The position numbers and the translations under genes are program-made. Shown in pieces: positions 53,201-62,228 of a stretch of 64,000 bases of DNA (within the stretch, counting starts at the first letter, position 1; every line of letters begins with the position of its first letter). The stretch is from the NCBI GenBank assembly GCA_039972875.1, contig JBDWMA010000021.1, positions 1 through 64,000 of the forward strand, read 5' to 3'. The DNA is from Pseudoruegeria sp039972875 (GTDB taxonomy: Bacteria; Pseudomonadota; Alphaproteobacteria; Rhodobacterales; Rhodobacteraceae). Under the pieces are notes generated by a model, which saw nothing but the letters and a program-made list of their open reading frames with translations, made no database searches and was not told the DNA's origin.

Positions 53201-54028
53201 CTAATCTGCGTTTAGCTGATAAAATGCGACTGCATTGCCCCCAAAGACGGCCCTTCTTTCGGCTTCATCTGTGATAAAGGTTTGGGCAAGGTTACGCCAA
53301 ATGTCATAGTCAGCGGCGAGGGTCAAAACCGGCCAATCGCTTCCCCAAATCAACCTGTCGCAGCCAAATTCTGCGATAATGTGTTCAATATAAGGGGCGA
53401 TGTCTGACCTGCGCCAGTGTTCAGGGGCTTCGGTCAACAGGCCCGACAGTTTGCAGAATGCATTGGTTTGCCGGGCGATGTCGCTGATGCCCTGCGCCCA
53501 CGAGCCAAACGCGGATGTCGCGATTTCTGGCTTTGCGCCGTGATCGATGACTGTACGCAAGTGCGGGTGACGTTCTAATAGTCGGCGCAATCTTGGCAAG
53601 TGATGGGGCAATACCAGCGCATCAAAGCAAAGATTGTGTTTGATCAATGCCTCAAACGCTTGTGTTAAAGGGTCGCCCAACATCCAGTCGTCGTCAGCAA
53701 TGTCTTGTATCATCGGGCGCATACCGACAAGTTTAGGGTGTTCCGCCAGCCGCGCAATGTCATTGGCGGCGGTTGGGGCCTCAAAGTCGATCCACCCAAC
53801 AACTCCTTTGATAAAGTCGTTCCCATCCGCCAATTCCAACATAAACTCTGTTTCAGCAATGGTCGGTGCAGCTTGGACAAGGACTGTCCCGGCAATTTGG
53901 TTGCGTGTCAAATTAGGGGCCAGATCATTGGGTAGGAAGTCACGATACAACGCTGAAAGCTGTGGTTTTAACCATCCGTAATCCCCACGGTCGAGCTGCC
54001 AAAAATGTTGGTGTGCATCAATTATCAT
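53201..54028 (-). CDS. L-fuconolactonase-type amidohydrolase
   Basis: A 275-residue TIM-barrel amidohydrolase of the amidohydrolase 2 type. It begins MIIDAHQHFW (metal-binding HxH), has VIDHGAKP mid-chain and the catalytic Asp in WGSDWPV. Family members hydrolyse L-fucono-, L-rhamnono- or galactaro-lactones. In this cluster it would open the fuconolactone made by the aldose dehydrogenase. It overlaps fucU by 4 bp and is the last of the minus-strand arm. Confidence 0.88.
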   Translation of the reverse strand: MIIDAHQHFWQLDRGDYGWLKPQLSALYRDFLPNDLAPNLTRNQIAGTVLVQAAPTIAETEFMLELADGNDFIKGVVGWIDFEAPTAANDIARLAEHPKLVGMRPMIQDIADDDWMLGDPLTQAFEALIKHNLCFDALVLPHHLPRLRRLLERHPHLRTVIDHGAKPEIATSAFGSWAQGISDIARQTNAFCKLSGLLTEAPEHWRRSDIAPYIEHIIAEFGCDRLIWGSDWPVLTLAADYDIWRNLAQTFITDEAERRAVFGGNAVAFYQLNAD

Positions 54029-54456
54029 GGGGCAATCACACCTTTTTTTAGAATGATATTGCCATAAAGGCGTGTTTCACCGGTCTGTACGATGGCAAAT
54101 GCGGTTTTGGCGCGATCATAAAAGGCAAACCGTTCCAATTTACCAAGGGTGGAAGGGGTGTCGGCAGCGCCAGAGACAATGGCCTGAAAGGATGCCACAA
54201 TCGCCGGGATGGCATCGGGGTCGCCGACGACTTCCATAACATGCGCAGGATTGGGTACATAGCTGTCCAAGGGCAGAACACTGAGGATTGCGGTCAGAAC
54301 CTCGGTCGAGGAGATTCCATCTAACCGGTGGCACCGGTTGGACATAGATGTCGCGGGGAAATTGGCGTCCGCGATGACGATTTCATCACCATGCCCCATG
54401 GCACGCAGGCTGTGCAATAGATCGGGTGATAGGATCGGGGGGATGTTATGCAGCAT
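54025..54456 (-). CDS. fucU: L-fucose mutarotase (FucU/RbsD family)
   Basis: A 143-residue FucU/RbsD fold protein. It has LRAMGHGDEIVIADANFPA with the catalytic His and Asp, and the C-terminal TGETRLYGNIILKKG. FucU proteins interconvert alpha- and beta-L-fucose so that the dehydrogenase gets the right anomer. Overlap with the amidohydrolase (4 bp) and the AKR (11 bp) places it within the fucose operon. RbsD-like ribose pyranase activity is the alternative. Confidence 0.88.
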   Translation of the reverse strand: MLHNIPPILSPDLLHSLRAMGHGDEIVIADANFPATSMSNRCHRLDGISSTEVLTAILSVLPLDSYVPNPAHVMEVVGDPDAIPAIVASFQAIVSGAADTPSTLGKLERFAFYDRAKTAFAIVQTGETRLYGNIILKKGVIAP

Positions 54457-55495
54457 GGGTCGCTTCCTTAGGAGTGGGGGCGTCAGCGGGGATCAAACCT
54501 TCGGTTTTTAAATCTGCCCACAACGCATCGGGGATCGGAGTTTCAAAGATTTTGACGTTCTGACGCACTTCATCTGGGGTGGATGCACCTGGAATCACGG
54601 TCTTGACTGCGGGATGGCCAAGTGGAAACTGAAGCGCCGCTGCAATAAGGGGGGTATTATGCGCGTAACATACTTGGCTCAGCTGTCGGACTCGCTCCAT
54701 GATATCCTTTGGGGCGGGTGCATAGTCATATCGCGCACCTTCGATGGCTCCGGTTGCTAGAATGCCAGAATTGTAAGGCCCGCCCAGAATAATCCCCACA
54801 TCGCGCTGTTCGCATAAGGGCAGAAAGCTATCGAGGGGTTCTTGTTCCAACAGAGTATAGCGTCCTGCCAATAGAAAACCGTCGAAATCAGCCTCACCCA
54901 ACAGGCGTGCACAAATTTGCCACATGTTCACACCTGCACCAATGCCTGCGATTTGACCTGACTCACGTAATTCTGACAAGGCACGATATCCGCCTTGACT
55001 AAACAACTGCCGAAGGTTCTTGTCTTCGCCTTTTTGTCCATGTGTTCCCGCATCGATGTCATGTAAAAACAGCAGATCAATGTGATCAGTCCCAAGGCGG
55101 GTGATGCTGTCTTGGTAGCTGCGCATGATGCCATCGTAGGAGAAATCAAAAACGATGCGTTTGTTGGGGACGTCAACAAATGCCTCGGGTGTTACGTCTT
55201 CTGGGGCGCAATCCTCTAGGAGGCGCCCGACTTTTGTCGACAGGGTTAATTTATCCGTGCCGAACCGGTTCAATGCCTCAGACATTCGCATTTCAGATCG
55301 GCCCAAACCATATTGCGGTGCGGTGTCGAAATACCGAATGCCCGCCTCCCACGCCGCATCTAAGGTTGCTTGCGCATCAGTATCCTGGATCTTTCTGTAC
55401 AGATTGCCCAACGGCGCACCACCAAATCCCAGTTGGGACAGGATCACAGGTGTCTGCGTGCGGTGGTTCAATGTCGTTTGCTTGGCCAGTCTCAT
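54446..55495 (-). CDS. aldo/keto reductase, L-fucose (aldose) dehydrogenase type
   Basis: A 349-residue AKR. The catalytic tetrad is visible: Asp/Tyr in FDTAPQYGLGRSE, Lys in LSTKVGR and His in LLFLHDID. The family includes D-threo-aldose/L-fucose 1-dehydrogenase and pyridoxal 4-dehydrogenase. In this cluster oxidation of L-fucose to the lactone is most likely. I chose the ATG at 55495 with AGAGAG upstream instead of the TTG at 55510, which lies in the gntR stop. It overlaps fucU by 11 bp. Confidence 0.9.
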   Translation of the reverse strand: MRLAKQTTLNHRTQTPVILSQLGFGGAPLGNLYRKIQDTDAQATLDAAWEAGIRYFDTAPQYGLGRSEMRMSEALNRFGTDKLTLSTKVGRLLEDCAPEDVTPEAFVDVPNKRIVFDFSYDGIMRSYQDSITRLGTDHIDLLFLHDIDAGTHGQKGEDKNLRQLFSQGGYRALSELRESGQIAGIGAGVNMWQICARLLGEADFDGFLLAGRYTLLEQEPLDSFLPLCEQRDVGIILGGPYNSGILATGAIEGARYDYAPAPKDIMERVRQLSQVCYAHNTPLIAAALQFPLGHPAVKTVIPGASTPDEVRQNVKIFETPIPDALWADLKTEGLIPADAPTPKEATHAA

Positions 55496-55506
55496 GGTCT
55501 CTCTTT

Positions 55507-56205
55507 TCAATTCGGGCGAAAATAATCAGGATGTTGGCGTTCGAGCGGTTCGATGGATTTGATCAGTTGGCGCAGGTGGCGCGCCATTGCATCTTTGGCA
55601 GAGTTTGTGTTTTTTTCATCGATTGCTCTGAGGATCTCTTCGTGTTCCGACACGGCCTCTGAGGGGCGTCCGGGATTGGGTAGGATCAGTTTTCGCGCGC
55701 GCCGTAGTTGCAGTGTCATTTCTTCAGCCACATGGGCGACATTGGGAAAACCGGTGAAGCTCAGGATAAGTTCATGGAATTCCAAATCCGCCTCAAAGAA
55801 CCCCTGAAAATCTTTGTCTTCGATAAGAAGCTGCTGAAGGCGCAGATTGCGGGACAGTTTCACACGCTGGTGATCTGAGTGATTTTGCGCAAATAGTGCG
55901 ACGGCAGCGACTTCGACAGCTTCGCGCAGAAAATTCTCTTCGCGTAATTCAGGCATGTGAAACCGTGACACGCGCGTTGCCGATTGAGGAATAATATCCA
56001 CCAATCCTTCGGACGATAGTTTTCCTAACGCCTCAGAGACAGGGGAACGGGACACCCCCAGCTGTTCACATAATGCGCCTTTGCGCAGAATCGCTCCAGG
56101 TTTTAGCGACATATTCAGAATGCCGTTGCGCAGGACAGTATACACCCTCTGTCCAAGAGGGCCGTCCAAGCCGTTTATATCAAGCGCAGGGTCAGGTGTT
56201 TGCAT
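55507..56205 (-). CDS. GntR-family (FCD) regulator of the fucose cluster
   Basis: A 232-residue regulator with an N-terminal winged HTH (VYTVLRNGILNMSLKPGAILRKGALCEQLGVSRSPVSEALGKLSSEGLV) and an FCD effector domain of helical bundle type (EENFLREAVEVAAVALFAQN, LEFHELILSFTGFPN). The ATG at 56205 with an AAAGGT RBS is preferred over TTG 56220. It faces the dehydratase/SDR/ABC arm. An operator is probable in 56221-56261. The inducer is likely a fucose-pathway acid such as fuconate or 2-keto-3-deoxyfuconate. Confidence 0.88.
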   Translation of the reverse strand: MQTPDPALDINGLDGPLGQRVYTVLRNGILNMSLKPGAILRKGALCEQLGVSRSPVSEALGKLSSEGLVDIIPQSATRVSRFHMPELREENFLREAVEVAAVALFAQNHSDHQRVKLSRNLRLQQLLIEDKDFQGFFEADLEFHELILSFTGFPNVAHVAEEMTLQLRRARKLILPNPGRPSEAVSEHEEILRAIDEKNTNSAKDAMARHLRQLIKSIEPLERQHPDYFRPN

Positions 56206-56220
56206 TTTGTAACCTTTCAA

Positions 56221-56261
56221 CTGACATGTTAGTTGACATATGCTTCAAGTCAAGCTAGTCA
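56221..56261 (+). promoter_or_regulatory. divergent promoter with putative GntR operator
   Basis: A perfect TTGACA (56233-56238) sits 17 nt before a weak TAGTCA. It overlaps the direct repeat TGACATGT / TGACATAT (56222-56229, 56234-56241) and the spaced inverted repeat TTGAC (56233-56237) / GTCAA. This is the probable FCD-GntR binding region for the fucose arms. Confidence 0.5.
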
Positions 56262-56306
56262 TCACATTACAGAACGGAAAGATTGAACTCCAGTAGGAAT
56301 GCCCCA

Positions 56307-57830
56307 ATGAGTGACCACCCGACTACACTGACATTGAACGCGCAGGATAATGTGTCGATTGCGTTGCAAGACCTCACAGCGGGTGATGTAATCGGTGATA
56401 GTGAGGTGGGCCTTATTCAGTCGGTTAACCGTGGACACAAAGTCGCTATCGCGCCGATTGCATCTGGTGAGCAAGTGATCCGATACGGTCAGATCATTGG
56501 CGCAGCAACGAAGGATATCCAGCCGGGCGAACACGTACACGTTCAGAACCTCGGGATGGGTGAACACGAACAAAATTACGCCCACGCCAGCTCTGCGGTT
56601 GCGTTAGAGTTTGTCGCTGATGAGCGTACATTTAAGGGATACCACCGGGCCGATGGCCGTGTTGGGACCCGGAATTATCTGGGCATTTTGACGTCGGTCA
56701 ATTGTTCGGGTTCTGTTGCCAAATTTATAGCCGAAGCAGCAGAGAAATCTGGTTTGTTAGACGATTTCCCAAATATTGATGGGATTGTTCCGATCACCCA
56801 CGGCACGGGTTGCGGGATGTCTGGTGAGAACGAAGGTTATGACACTTTGTTCCGGACACTGTCAGGATACGCACAACATCCAAATTTTGGCGGCATTTTA
56901 TTAATTGGCCTTGGCTGCGAGGTCATGCAGGTCGCCGCTCTTGTGGGGGGGCGTCAAATCCGTGCCGATGGTGCTTTACGTTATATGACGATCCAGCACG
57001 AAGGCGGAACGCGTAAAACCATTGAAAAAGGGTTGCAACAACTGCGTGGGATAGCTGAGTTGGCCAATTCAGCCACCCGCAAACTGGCTTCGGTCTCTCA
57101 CTTGATGGTGGGGATGCAGTGTGGTGGTTCAGACGGGTATTCGGGGATTACCGCTAATCCGGCTCTTGGGGTTGCTTCAGACTTGATCGTTCGTCACGGC
57201 GGAACAACGATATTGTCGGAAACATCTGAAATTTACGGCGCTGAACACTTGCTGACCCGACGTGCGGTATCTGTCGAGGTTGGCGAAAAACTCATCGAGC
57301 GCGTGCGTTGGTGGGAGGATTATACCGCGCGTAATAAGGGTGAGATGGACAATAATCCTAGCCCCGGTAACAAACGCGGTGGGTTGACCACAATTCTTGA
57401 AAAGTCTCTTGGTGCAGTTGCCAAAAGCGGTAGCGCACCATTGTCAGAAGTGTATCTGTTTGGCGAAAAAATAGAAAAATCTGGCTTTGTCTTTATGGAT
57501 AGCCCTGGGTTTGATCCGTGTTCGGTGACAGGGCAAATCGCTTCCGGTGCTAATTTGATTGTCTTCACCACGGGGCGCGGCTCCGTGTCAGGCTACATGC
57601 CGACACCTTGCATCAAAATTTCAACGAATACTGAAATGTACAATCGCATGGCCGACGACATGGATGTGAATTGCGGCGATATTATCAGCGAGGGTGTGAG
57701 CCTTGAGGATAAAGGCCGCGAGATTTTTGAAATGTTTATCCGCATCGCTTCGGGCGAGGAAACCAAGAGCGAAGATCTTGGATTTGGCGGGGTTGAATTT
57801 GTGCCATGGCAAATTGGCGCGGTGATGTGA
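56307..57830 (+). CDS. UxaA-family sugar-acid dehydratase
   Basis: A 507-residue full-length UxaA-type dehydratase (altronate/galactarate group). The N-terminal SAF domain is at residues about 10-95; the core has GYHRADGRVGTRNYLGI, the HGTGCGMSGENEGYDTL metal-binding loop and the C-terminal TGRGSVSGYMPTPCIKI. In this L-fucose-like cluster it would dehydrate L-fuconate to 2-keto-3-deoxy-L-fuconate, replacing the enolase-superfamily fuconate dehydratase usually named for the step. The ATG at 56307, with AGGAA upstream, is preferred over the earlier TTG at 56283. First gene of the plus arm. Confidence 0.88.
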   Translation: MSDHPTTLTLNAQDNVSIALQDLTAGDVIGDSEVGLIQSVNRGHKVAIAPIASGEQVIRYGQIIGAATKDIQPGEHVHVQNLGMGEHEQNYAHASSAVALEFVADERTFKGYHRADGRVGTRNYLGILTSVNCSGSVAKFIAEAAEKSGLLDDFPNIDGIVPITHGTGCGMSGENEGYDTLFRTLSGYAQHPNFGGILLIGLGCEVMQVAALVGGRQIRADGALRYMTIQHEGGTRKTIEKGLQQLRGIAELANSATRKLASVSHLMVGMQCGGSDGYSGITANPALGVASDLIVRHGGTTILSETSEIYGAEHLLTRRAVSVEVGEKLIERVRWWEDYTARNKGEMDNNPSPGNKRGGLTTILEKSLGAVAKSGSAPLSEVYLFGEKIEKSGFVFMDSPGFDPCSVTGQIASGANLIVFTTGRGSVSGYMPTPCIKISTNTEMYNRMADDMDVNCGDIISEGVSLEDKGREIFEMFIRIASGEETKSEDLGFGGVEFVPWQIGAVM

Positions 57831-57844
57831 ACTTGGGAACCGAC

Positions 57845-58591
57845 ATGATGTTACAGAATAAAACAATCCTGATTACGGCAGCTGGACAAGGAATTGGCGC
57901 AGCGAGTGCAAAAGCTTGTGCGGCCGCTGGTGCCCAAGTGATCGCCACTGATGTGAATGCTGAATTGCTCACAGGTTTGAATGGGATCAAAGGTATTCAA
58001 ACTCGTACGTTGGATGTGACGGATGCAGATGCCATTCAAGCCCTTGCGCATGAGCTTCCTGACCTTGATGGCCTATTCAATTGTGCAGGCGTTGTGCATC
58101 ACGGGACGGTTTTAGAGCTAACCGATACCGATTGGGATTTTGCGCTGGAGTTAAACGTGACGTCGATGGTGCGGATGTGCCGCGCCTTTATTCCGGGACT
58201 TTTGCGTCGTGCCGAAAGCGAAGGCAGCGCTTCAGTGTTGAATATGTCCTCGATGGCATCTTCTGAAAAAGGGTTCATCAATCGAACGGCATACGGGGCG
58301 ACCAAAGCTGCGGTGATTGGGCTAACCAAAGCCATTGCTGCAGATTTTGTCGCACAAAACCTACGCTGTAATGCGTTGTGCCCCGGAACCGTTGATACAC
58401 CTTCATTGCAAGGACGTATCGCATCGGCACCGGATCCCGTTCAAGCGCAAAAGGATTTTATTGCACGCCAACCGATGGGGCGATTGGCCACGGTTGATGA
58501 TCTGACACCGACAGTGGTGCACCTGTTGTCCGAAGGCAGCAGCTTTGTGACGGGACAGGCTGTTCTTGTGGACGGTGGGGTAACCATCTGA
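57845..58591 (+). CDS. SDR, probable 2-keto-3-deoxy-L-fuconate dehydrogenase
   Basis: A 248-residue classical SDR with TAAGQGIGAASAKA (cofactor), the NCAG motif, SSMASSEKGFINRTAYGATKAAV (Ser, Tyr, Lys catalytic set) and a GQAVLVDGG end. It follows the dehydratase by 14 nt. In the Xanthomonas-type L-fucose route an SDR oxidises 2-keto-3-deoxyfuconate to the 2,4-diketo form. A tandem second ATG at 57848 is possible. The hydrolase of the diketo product is encoded by the last gene of the arm. Confidence 0.87.
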   Translation: MMLQNKTILITAAGQGIGAASAKACAAAGAQVIATDVNAELLTGLNGIKGIQTRTLDVTDADAIQALAHELPDLDGLFNCAGVVHHGTVLELTDTDWDFALELNVTSMVRMCRAFIPGLLRRAESEGSASVLNMSSMASSEKGFINRTAYGATKAAVIGLTKAIAADFVAQNLRCNALCPGTVDTPSLQGRIASAPDPVQAQKDFIARQPMGRLATVDDLTPTVVHLLSEGSSFVTGQAVLVDGGVTI

Positions 58592-58620
58592 CGCGAAAGC
58601 GTTGGTGGGGGAGTGAAAAA

Positions 58621-60147
58621 ATGACAAATTTGGTTGAAATGAAGGGGATCGAAAAGCGCTTTCCAGGCGTGCATGCTCTGAAAGCGGTGCAATTCGATCT
58701 ACGTCCTGGAGAAGTTCACGCCCTCATGGGGGAGAATGGGGCGGGCAAGTCAACACTGATGAAAATTATGTCCGGCATTTATCCACGTGATGGTGGGGAA
58801 ATGTTTGTAAGCGGCGCACCGGTTACACCCAAAGGCCCTCGAGACGCTCAGGATCTGGGCATCGGGATCATCCATCAGGAGCTTAGCTTGATGCGTGATC
58901 TGACGGCGGCGCAAAATGTATTGATTGGGCGGGAACCGCGTCGCAGCTTTGGCCGTTTGGATGAACAAGCGTTGAACCAACAAACCGCCGAGATTTTTGC
59001 GTCTCTGAACCTTAAGATGGATCCGCGAACCCAAGTTGGCACTCAAACCATTGCCCGACAGCAGTTGATCGAAATAGCCAAGGCTCTGTCCTATAATCCG
59101 CGCGTGTTGATTATGGATGAGCCAACAGCGGCGCTCAATGATACTGAGATCAATGAGCTGTTCAAAGTCATCGAAAAATTGAAATCAGACGGCGTTGGCA
59201 TCGTTTATATCAGCCACCGTATGGATGAGATTAAGCGTATCGCAGATCGTGTGACGATTCTGCGGGATGGGGCCTATATCGACACCGTTGATGCGGCAGA
59301 AACACCGCTTTCAACAATCATTCAGCTGATGGTTGGCCGCGAAGTCAGCGAACAAGCACCAATAATCCCTGACACCTCCCAAAGCCCAGTGGCGTTGGAC
59401 GTGCGCAATCTTTCTCGAGGGAAAGAGGTTCGCGACGTGAGTTTTGATCTGCGCAAAGGAGAGATTCTTGGCTTTGCAGGGTTGATGGGCGCAGGGCGAA
59501 CCGAAGTGGCACGGATCATATTTGGCGCAGATCCTCGTGATGCAGGCGAGATATTTGTCGACGGACAACTAGTTGATATCCGAACACCCCACACAGCTGT
59601 CGAAGCAGGCATTGGCTATCTGTCAGAGGATCGAAAGCACTTTGGTCTTGCTGTTGATATGACCGTGCGCGCCAATATTGCGATGGCAAACCTTGGTTTG
59701 TTTACAAGCCGTACCGGTGTGCTGGATGAGGCCGCGATGAAAACAACAGCGCTGGGCTACATTGAACAGCTGGGCATTCGTACGCCGTCCGATATGCAAG
59801 ATGTCGGGCTTTTGTCTGGGGGCAATCAGCAAAAAGTCGTCATTGCAAAATGGCTCCTGCGGGATTGCGATGTGCTGATCTTTGATGAGCCAACTCGTGG
59901 GATCGACATTGGAGCGAAATCTGAAATTTACGCCTTGCTAGAGGATCTCGCCGCGAAGGGACGTGCAATCATCGTGATTTCCTCAGAGCTACCGGAAGTT
60001 ATGCGCCTTAGTCACCGCATCGCAGTGATGTGCGAAGGACGTTTGACGGGCATATTGCCCGGCGGCGCAGAGACCACACAAGAAGATATTATGGAATTGG
60101 CCACGCAGCGTGATCTTTCGCTGAGTGGTGCGGAGGACCGAACATGA
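58621..60147 (+). CDS. RbsA-type sugar ABC transporter ATPase
   Basis: A 508-residue double ABC ATPase. The first half has GENGAGKST, LIMDEPTAALND and ISHRM; the second half has the degenerate P-loop GLMGAGRTEV and a complete signature LLSGGNQQKVVIAKWLL with FDEPTRGID. This is the RbsA/XylG/AraG layout. It drives import of a monosaccharide, probably L-fucose or a related sugar. A GGGGAG RBS lies upstream; it overlaps the permease gene by 4 bp. Confidence 0.94.
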   Translation: MTNLVEMKGIEKRFPGVHALKAVQFDLRPGEVHALMGENGAGKSTLMKIMSGIYPRDGGEMFVSGAPVTPKGPRDAQDLGIGIIHQELSLMRDLTAAQNVLIGREPRRSFGRLDEQALNQQTAEIFASLNLKMDPRTQVGTQTIARQQLIEIAKALSYNPRVLIMDEPTAALNDTEINELFKVIEKLKSDGVGIVYISHRMDEIKRIADRVTILRDGAYIDTVDAAETPLSTIIQLMVGREVSEQAPIIPDTSQSPVALDVRNLSRGKEVRDVSFDLRKGEILGFAGLMGAGRTEVARIIFGADPRDAGEIFVDGQLVDIRTPHTAVEAGIGYLSEDRKHFGLAVDMTVRANIAMANLGLFTSRTGVLDEAAMKTTALGYIEQLGIRTPSDMQDVGLLSGGNQQKVVIAKWLLRDCDVLIFDEPTRGIDIGAKSEIYALLEDLAAKGRAIIVISSELPEVMRLSHRIAVMCEGRLTGILPGGAETTQEDIMELATQRDLSLSGAEDRT

Positions 60148-61151
60148 CAACCACAACACTAGACGCCCCAAAGTCCACGCTGTCACGCGTTATTGCGGCA
60201 GGAACACACCAGCGGGTGTTGGCGTTCGCCAGCCTGATAATTCTGTTGATCGGCTTTTCCATCGCGTCACCGAATTTCATGCAAACATCTAATATGATTG
60301 CGATTTTACAGGCGACCTCGGTCAATGGTGTCCTTGCAATTGCCGTAACCCTAGTGATTATCACCGGCGGTATTGACCTGTCGGTAGGGACGATGATGAC
60401 TTTTTGTGCGGTCATTACAGGGGTGGTTTTAACATATGCCGGATTGCCATTGATGTTTGGTGTCATTGCAGCGGTTTTAACGGGCGCGCTTTGCGGTGCG
60501 GCGTCGGGAACTTTCGTTGCCAAAATGGCGATCCCACCGTTTATCGCGACATTGGGGATGATGTTGATCCTAAAGGGCCTGAGCCTTGTGATTTCAGGTA
60601 CACGCCCGATCTATTTCAACGATACACCAGGCTTTAGCGAAATCTCTCGGGGGTCTTTGATCGGAGAAGTTTTCCCTTCGATGCCCATTCCGAATGGGGT
60701 GCTGATCCTATTCCTTGTTGCCGGGGCGACCGCCTACATTCTGAACCGGACTGTATTGGGGCGCTACTGTTTTGCGCTGGGCTCCAATGAGGAATCTGTG
60801 CGTCTGTCGGGGGTAAACACGGATCGTTGGAAAATCGTCATTTATGCGGTGGCTGGATCCATCGTGGGGATCGCCGGCCTGTTGATCGCATCCCGTTTGA
60901 ATTCCGCACAACCCGCTCTGGGATTGGGATATGAGCTCGAAGCAATTGCCGCAGTGGTCATTGGTGGAACATCCTTATCTGGCGGGCGGGGCTCGATCCT
61001 TGGATCTTTGATTGGGGCCCTGATTATGGCGGTTTTAACCAATGGCCTGCGTGTGCTGTCTGTTGCTCAGGAATGGCAAACCGTTGTGACCGGGGCAATC
61101 ATCATTTTGGCGGTCTATGCCGACATGATGCGTCGCCGGAAACCAAGCTAA
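60144..61151 (+). CDS. RbsC-type sugar ABC permease
   Basis: A 335-residue permease with about 8-10 hydrophobic segments. Landmarks are VTLVIITGGIDLSVGTMM, FVAKMAIPPFIATLGMMLILKGL and AVVIGGTSLSGGRGSILGSLIGA, typical of CUT2 permeases. It forms the channel as a dimer with the RbsA-type ATPase. Confidence 0.92.
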   Translation: MTTTTLDAPKSTLSRVIAAGTHQRVLAFASLIILLIGFSIASPNFMQTSNMIAILQATSVNGVLAIAVTLVIITGGIDLSVGTMMTFCAVITGVVLTYAGLPLMFGVIAAVLTGALCGAASGTFVAKMAIPPFIATLGMMLILKGLSLVISGTRPIYFNDTPGFSEISRGSLIGEVFPSMPIPNGVLILFLVAGATAYILNRTVLGRYCFALGSNEESVRLSGVNTDRWKIVIYAVAGSIVGIAGLLIASRLNSAQPALGLGYELEAIAAVVIGGTSLSGGRGSILGSLIGALIMAVLTNGLRVLSVAQEWQTVVTGAIIILAVYADMMRRRKPS

Positions 61152-61213
61152 TCAAACTGAATATCGCCCGAGGAGGAACGCGGGCGGAAATCGACAACCT
61201 AGGAGGAAATATT

Positions 61214-62161
61214 ATGTTGTCACGTCGTACTCTCATTAGCGCGCTAAGCGTTTCGATCGCCCTTGCATCTGCGCCAGCCGCATTTGCCGCGGATGAAATC
61301 TATATCCCACTTGTGTCTAAAGGCTTTCAACACCAGTTCTGGCAGGCTGTAAAATCAGGTGCTGATCAGGCGGCCGAAGAATTCAATGTGCGTATCACAT
61401 TCGAAGGCCCAGACAATGAAACCATGGTTGATCGTCAGATTGACATGTTGGCTGCTGCACTTGCAAACAGCCCCGGTGCGATAGGCTTTGCCGCGCTTGA
61501 CAGCCAGGCTGCGATCCCATTGTTGCGTCAGGCGAGCGAAGCGGGCATCCCGATTATCGCGTTTGACAGCGGTGTCGACAGCGACATTCCATTGTCCACG
61601 ACGACAACCGACAATGTTGCGGCGGCTGCGCTGGCGGCTGACAAAATGGCCGAATTTATTGGCGGTGCTGGTAAGGTTGCCGTTGTGGCCCATGACCAAA
61701 CCAGCCGTACGGGGATTGACCGACGCGATGGGTTCTTGAACCAAATTGAGAGCAAATATCCTGACATCGAAGTTGTGAGCGTTCAGTATGGCGCGGGTGA
61801 CCAATTACAATCTACCGAAGTCGCCAAAGCCATTCTAACAGCCAATCCTGATTTGGGTGGTATGTTCGGCACCAATGAAGGGTCTGCTATTGGGATCGTG
61901 AATGCTGTACGTGAAATGGGTAAAAGCGGCGTGACCATCATCGGCTATGACTCCGGTAAAGCACAAACAGACGCGATCCGCGAAGGTTTGATGCAAGGTG
62001 CGATTACGCAGAACCCCGTTGGTATTGGCTATGAAACTGTAAAAGCGGCCGTTGCAGCCATGAACGGTGAAGAGCTTCCAACGATCATCGACACTGGTTT
62101 CTACTACTATGACCAGTCCAACATCGACGACGCTAAAATTCAGGCCGTACTATACGATTGA
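61214..62161 (+). CDS. periplasmic sugar-binding protein (RbsB type)
   Basis: A 315-residue binding protein with a signal peptide (MLSRRTLISALSVSIALASA, cut near AFA|ADE). The mature part begins EIYIPLVSKGFQHQFWQAVKSGADQAAEEFNV and has GFAALDSQAAIPLLRQASEAGIPIIAFDSG, the family pattern of ribose/galactose-type proteins. It gives specificity to the CUT2 importer, probably for L-fucose or a related aldose. The ATG at 61214 follows an AGGAGGAAAT RBS; the longer frame from 61073 is inside the permease gene. Confidence 0.93.
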   Translation: MLSRRTLISALSVSIALASAPAAFAADEIYIPLVSKGFQHQFWQAVKSGADQAAEEFNVRITFEGPDNETMVDRQIDMLAAALANSPGAIGFAALDSQAAIPLLRQASEAGIPIIAFDSGVDSDIPLSTTTTDNVAAAALAADKMAEFIGGAGKVAVVAHDQTSRTGIDRRDGFLNQIESKYPDIEVVSVQYGAGDQLQSTEVAKAILTANPDLGGMFGTNEGSAIGIVNAVREMGKSGVTIIGYDSGKAQTDAIREGLMQGAITQNPVGIGYETVKAAVAAMNGEELPTIIDTGFYYYDQSNIDDAKIQAVLYD

Positions 62162-62171
62162 TACGTGTCTC

Positions 62172-62208
62172 GCCGCAGCCCGGATGTTCTGGACTGCGGC
62201 ATTTTTTC
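62172..62208 (+). terminator. terminator-like hairpin after the binding-protein gene
   Basis: Arms GCCGCAG (62172-62178) and CTGCGGC (62194-62200) followed by ATTTTTTCG. It lies between the binding-protein gene and the FAH-family gene and should limit read-through to the latter. Confidence 0.75.
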
Positions 62209-62228
62209 GACTAAATTCTGAGGACCAC

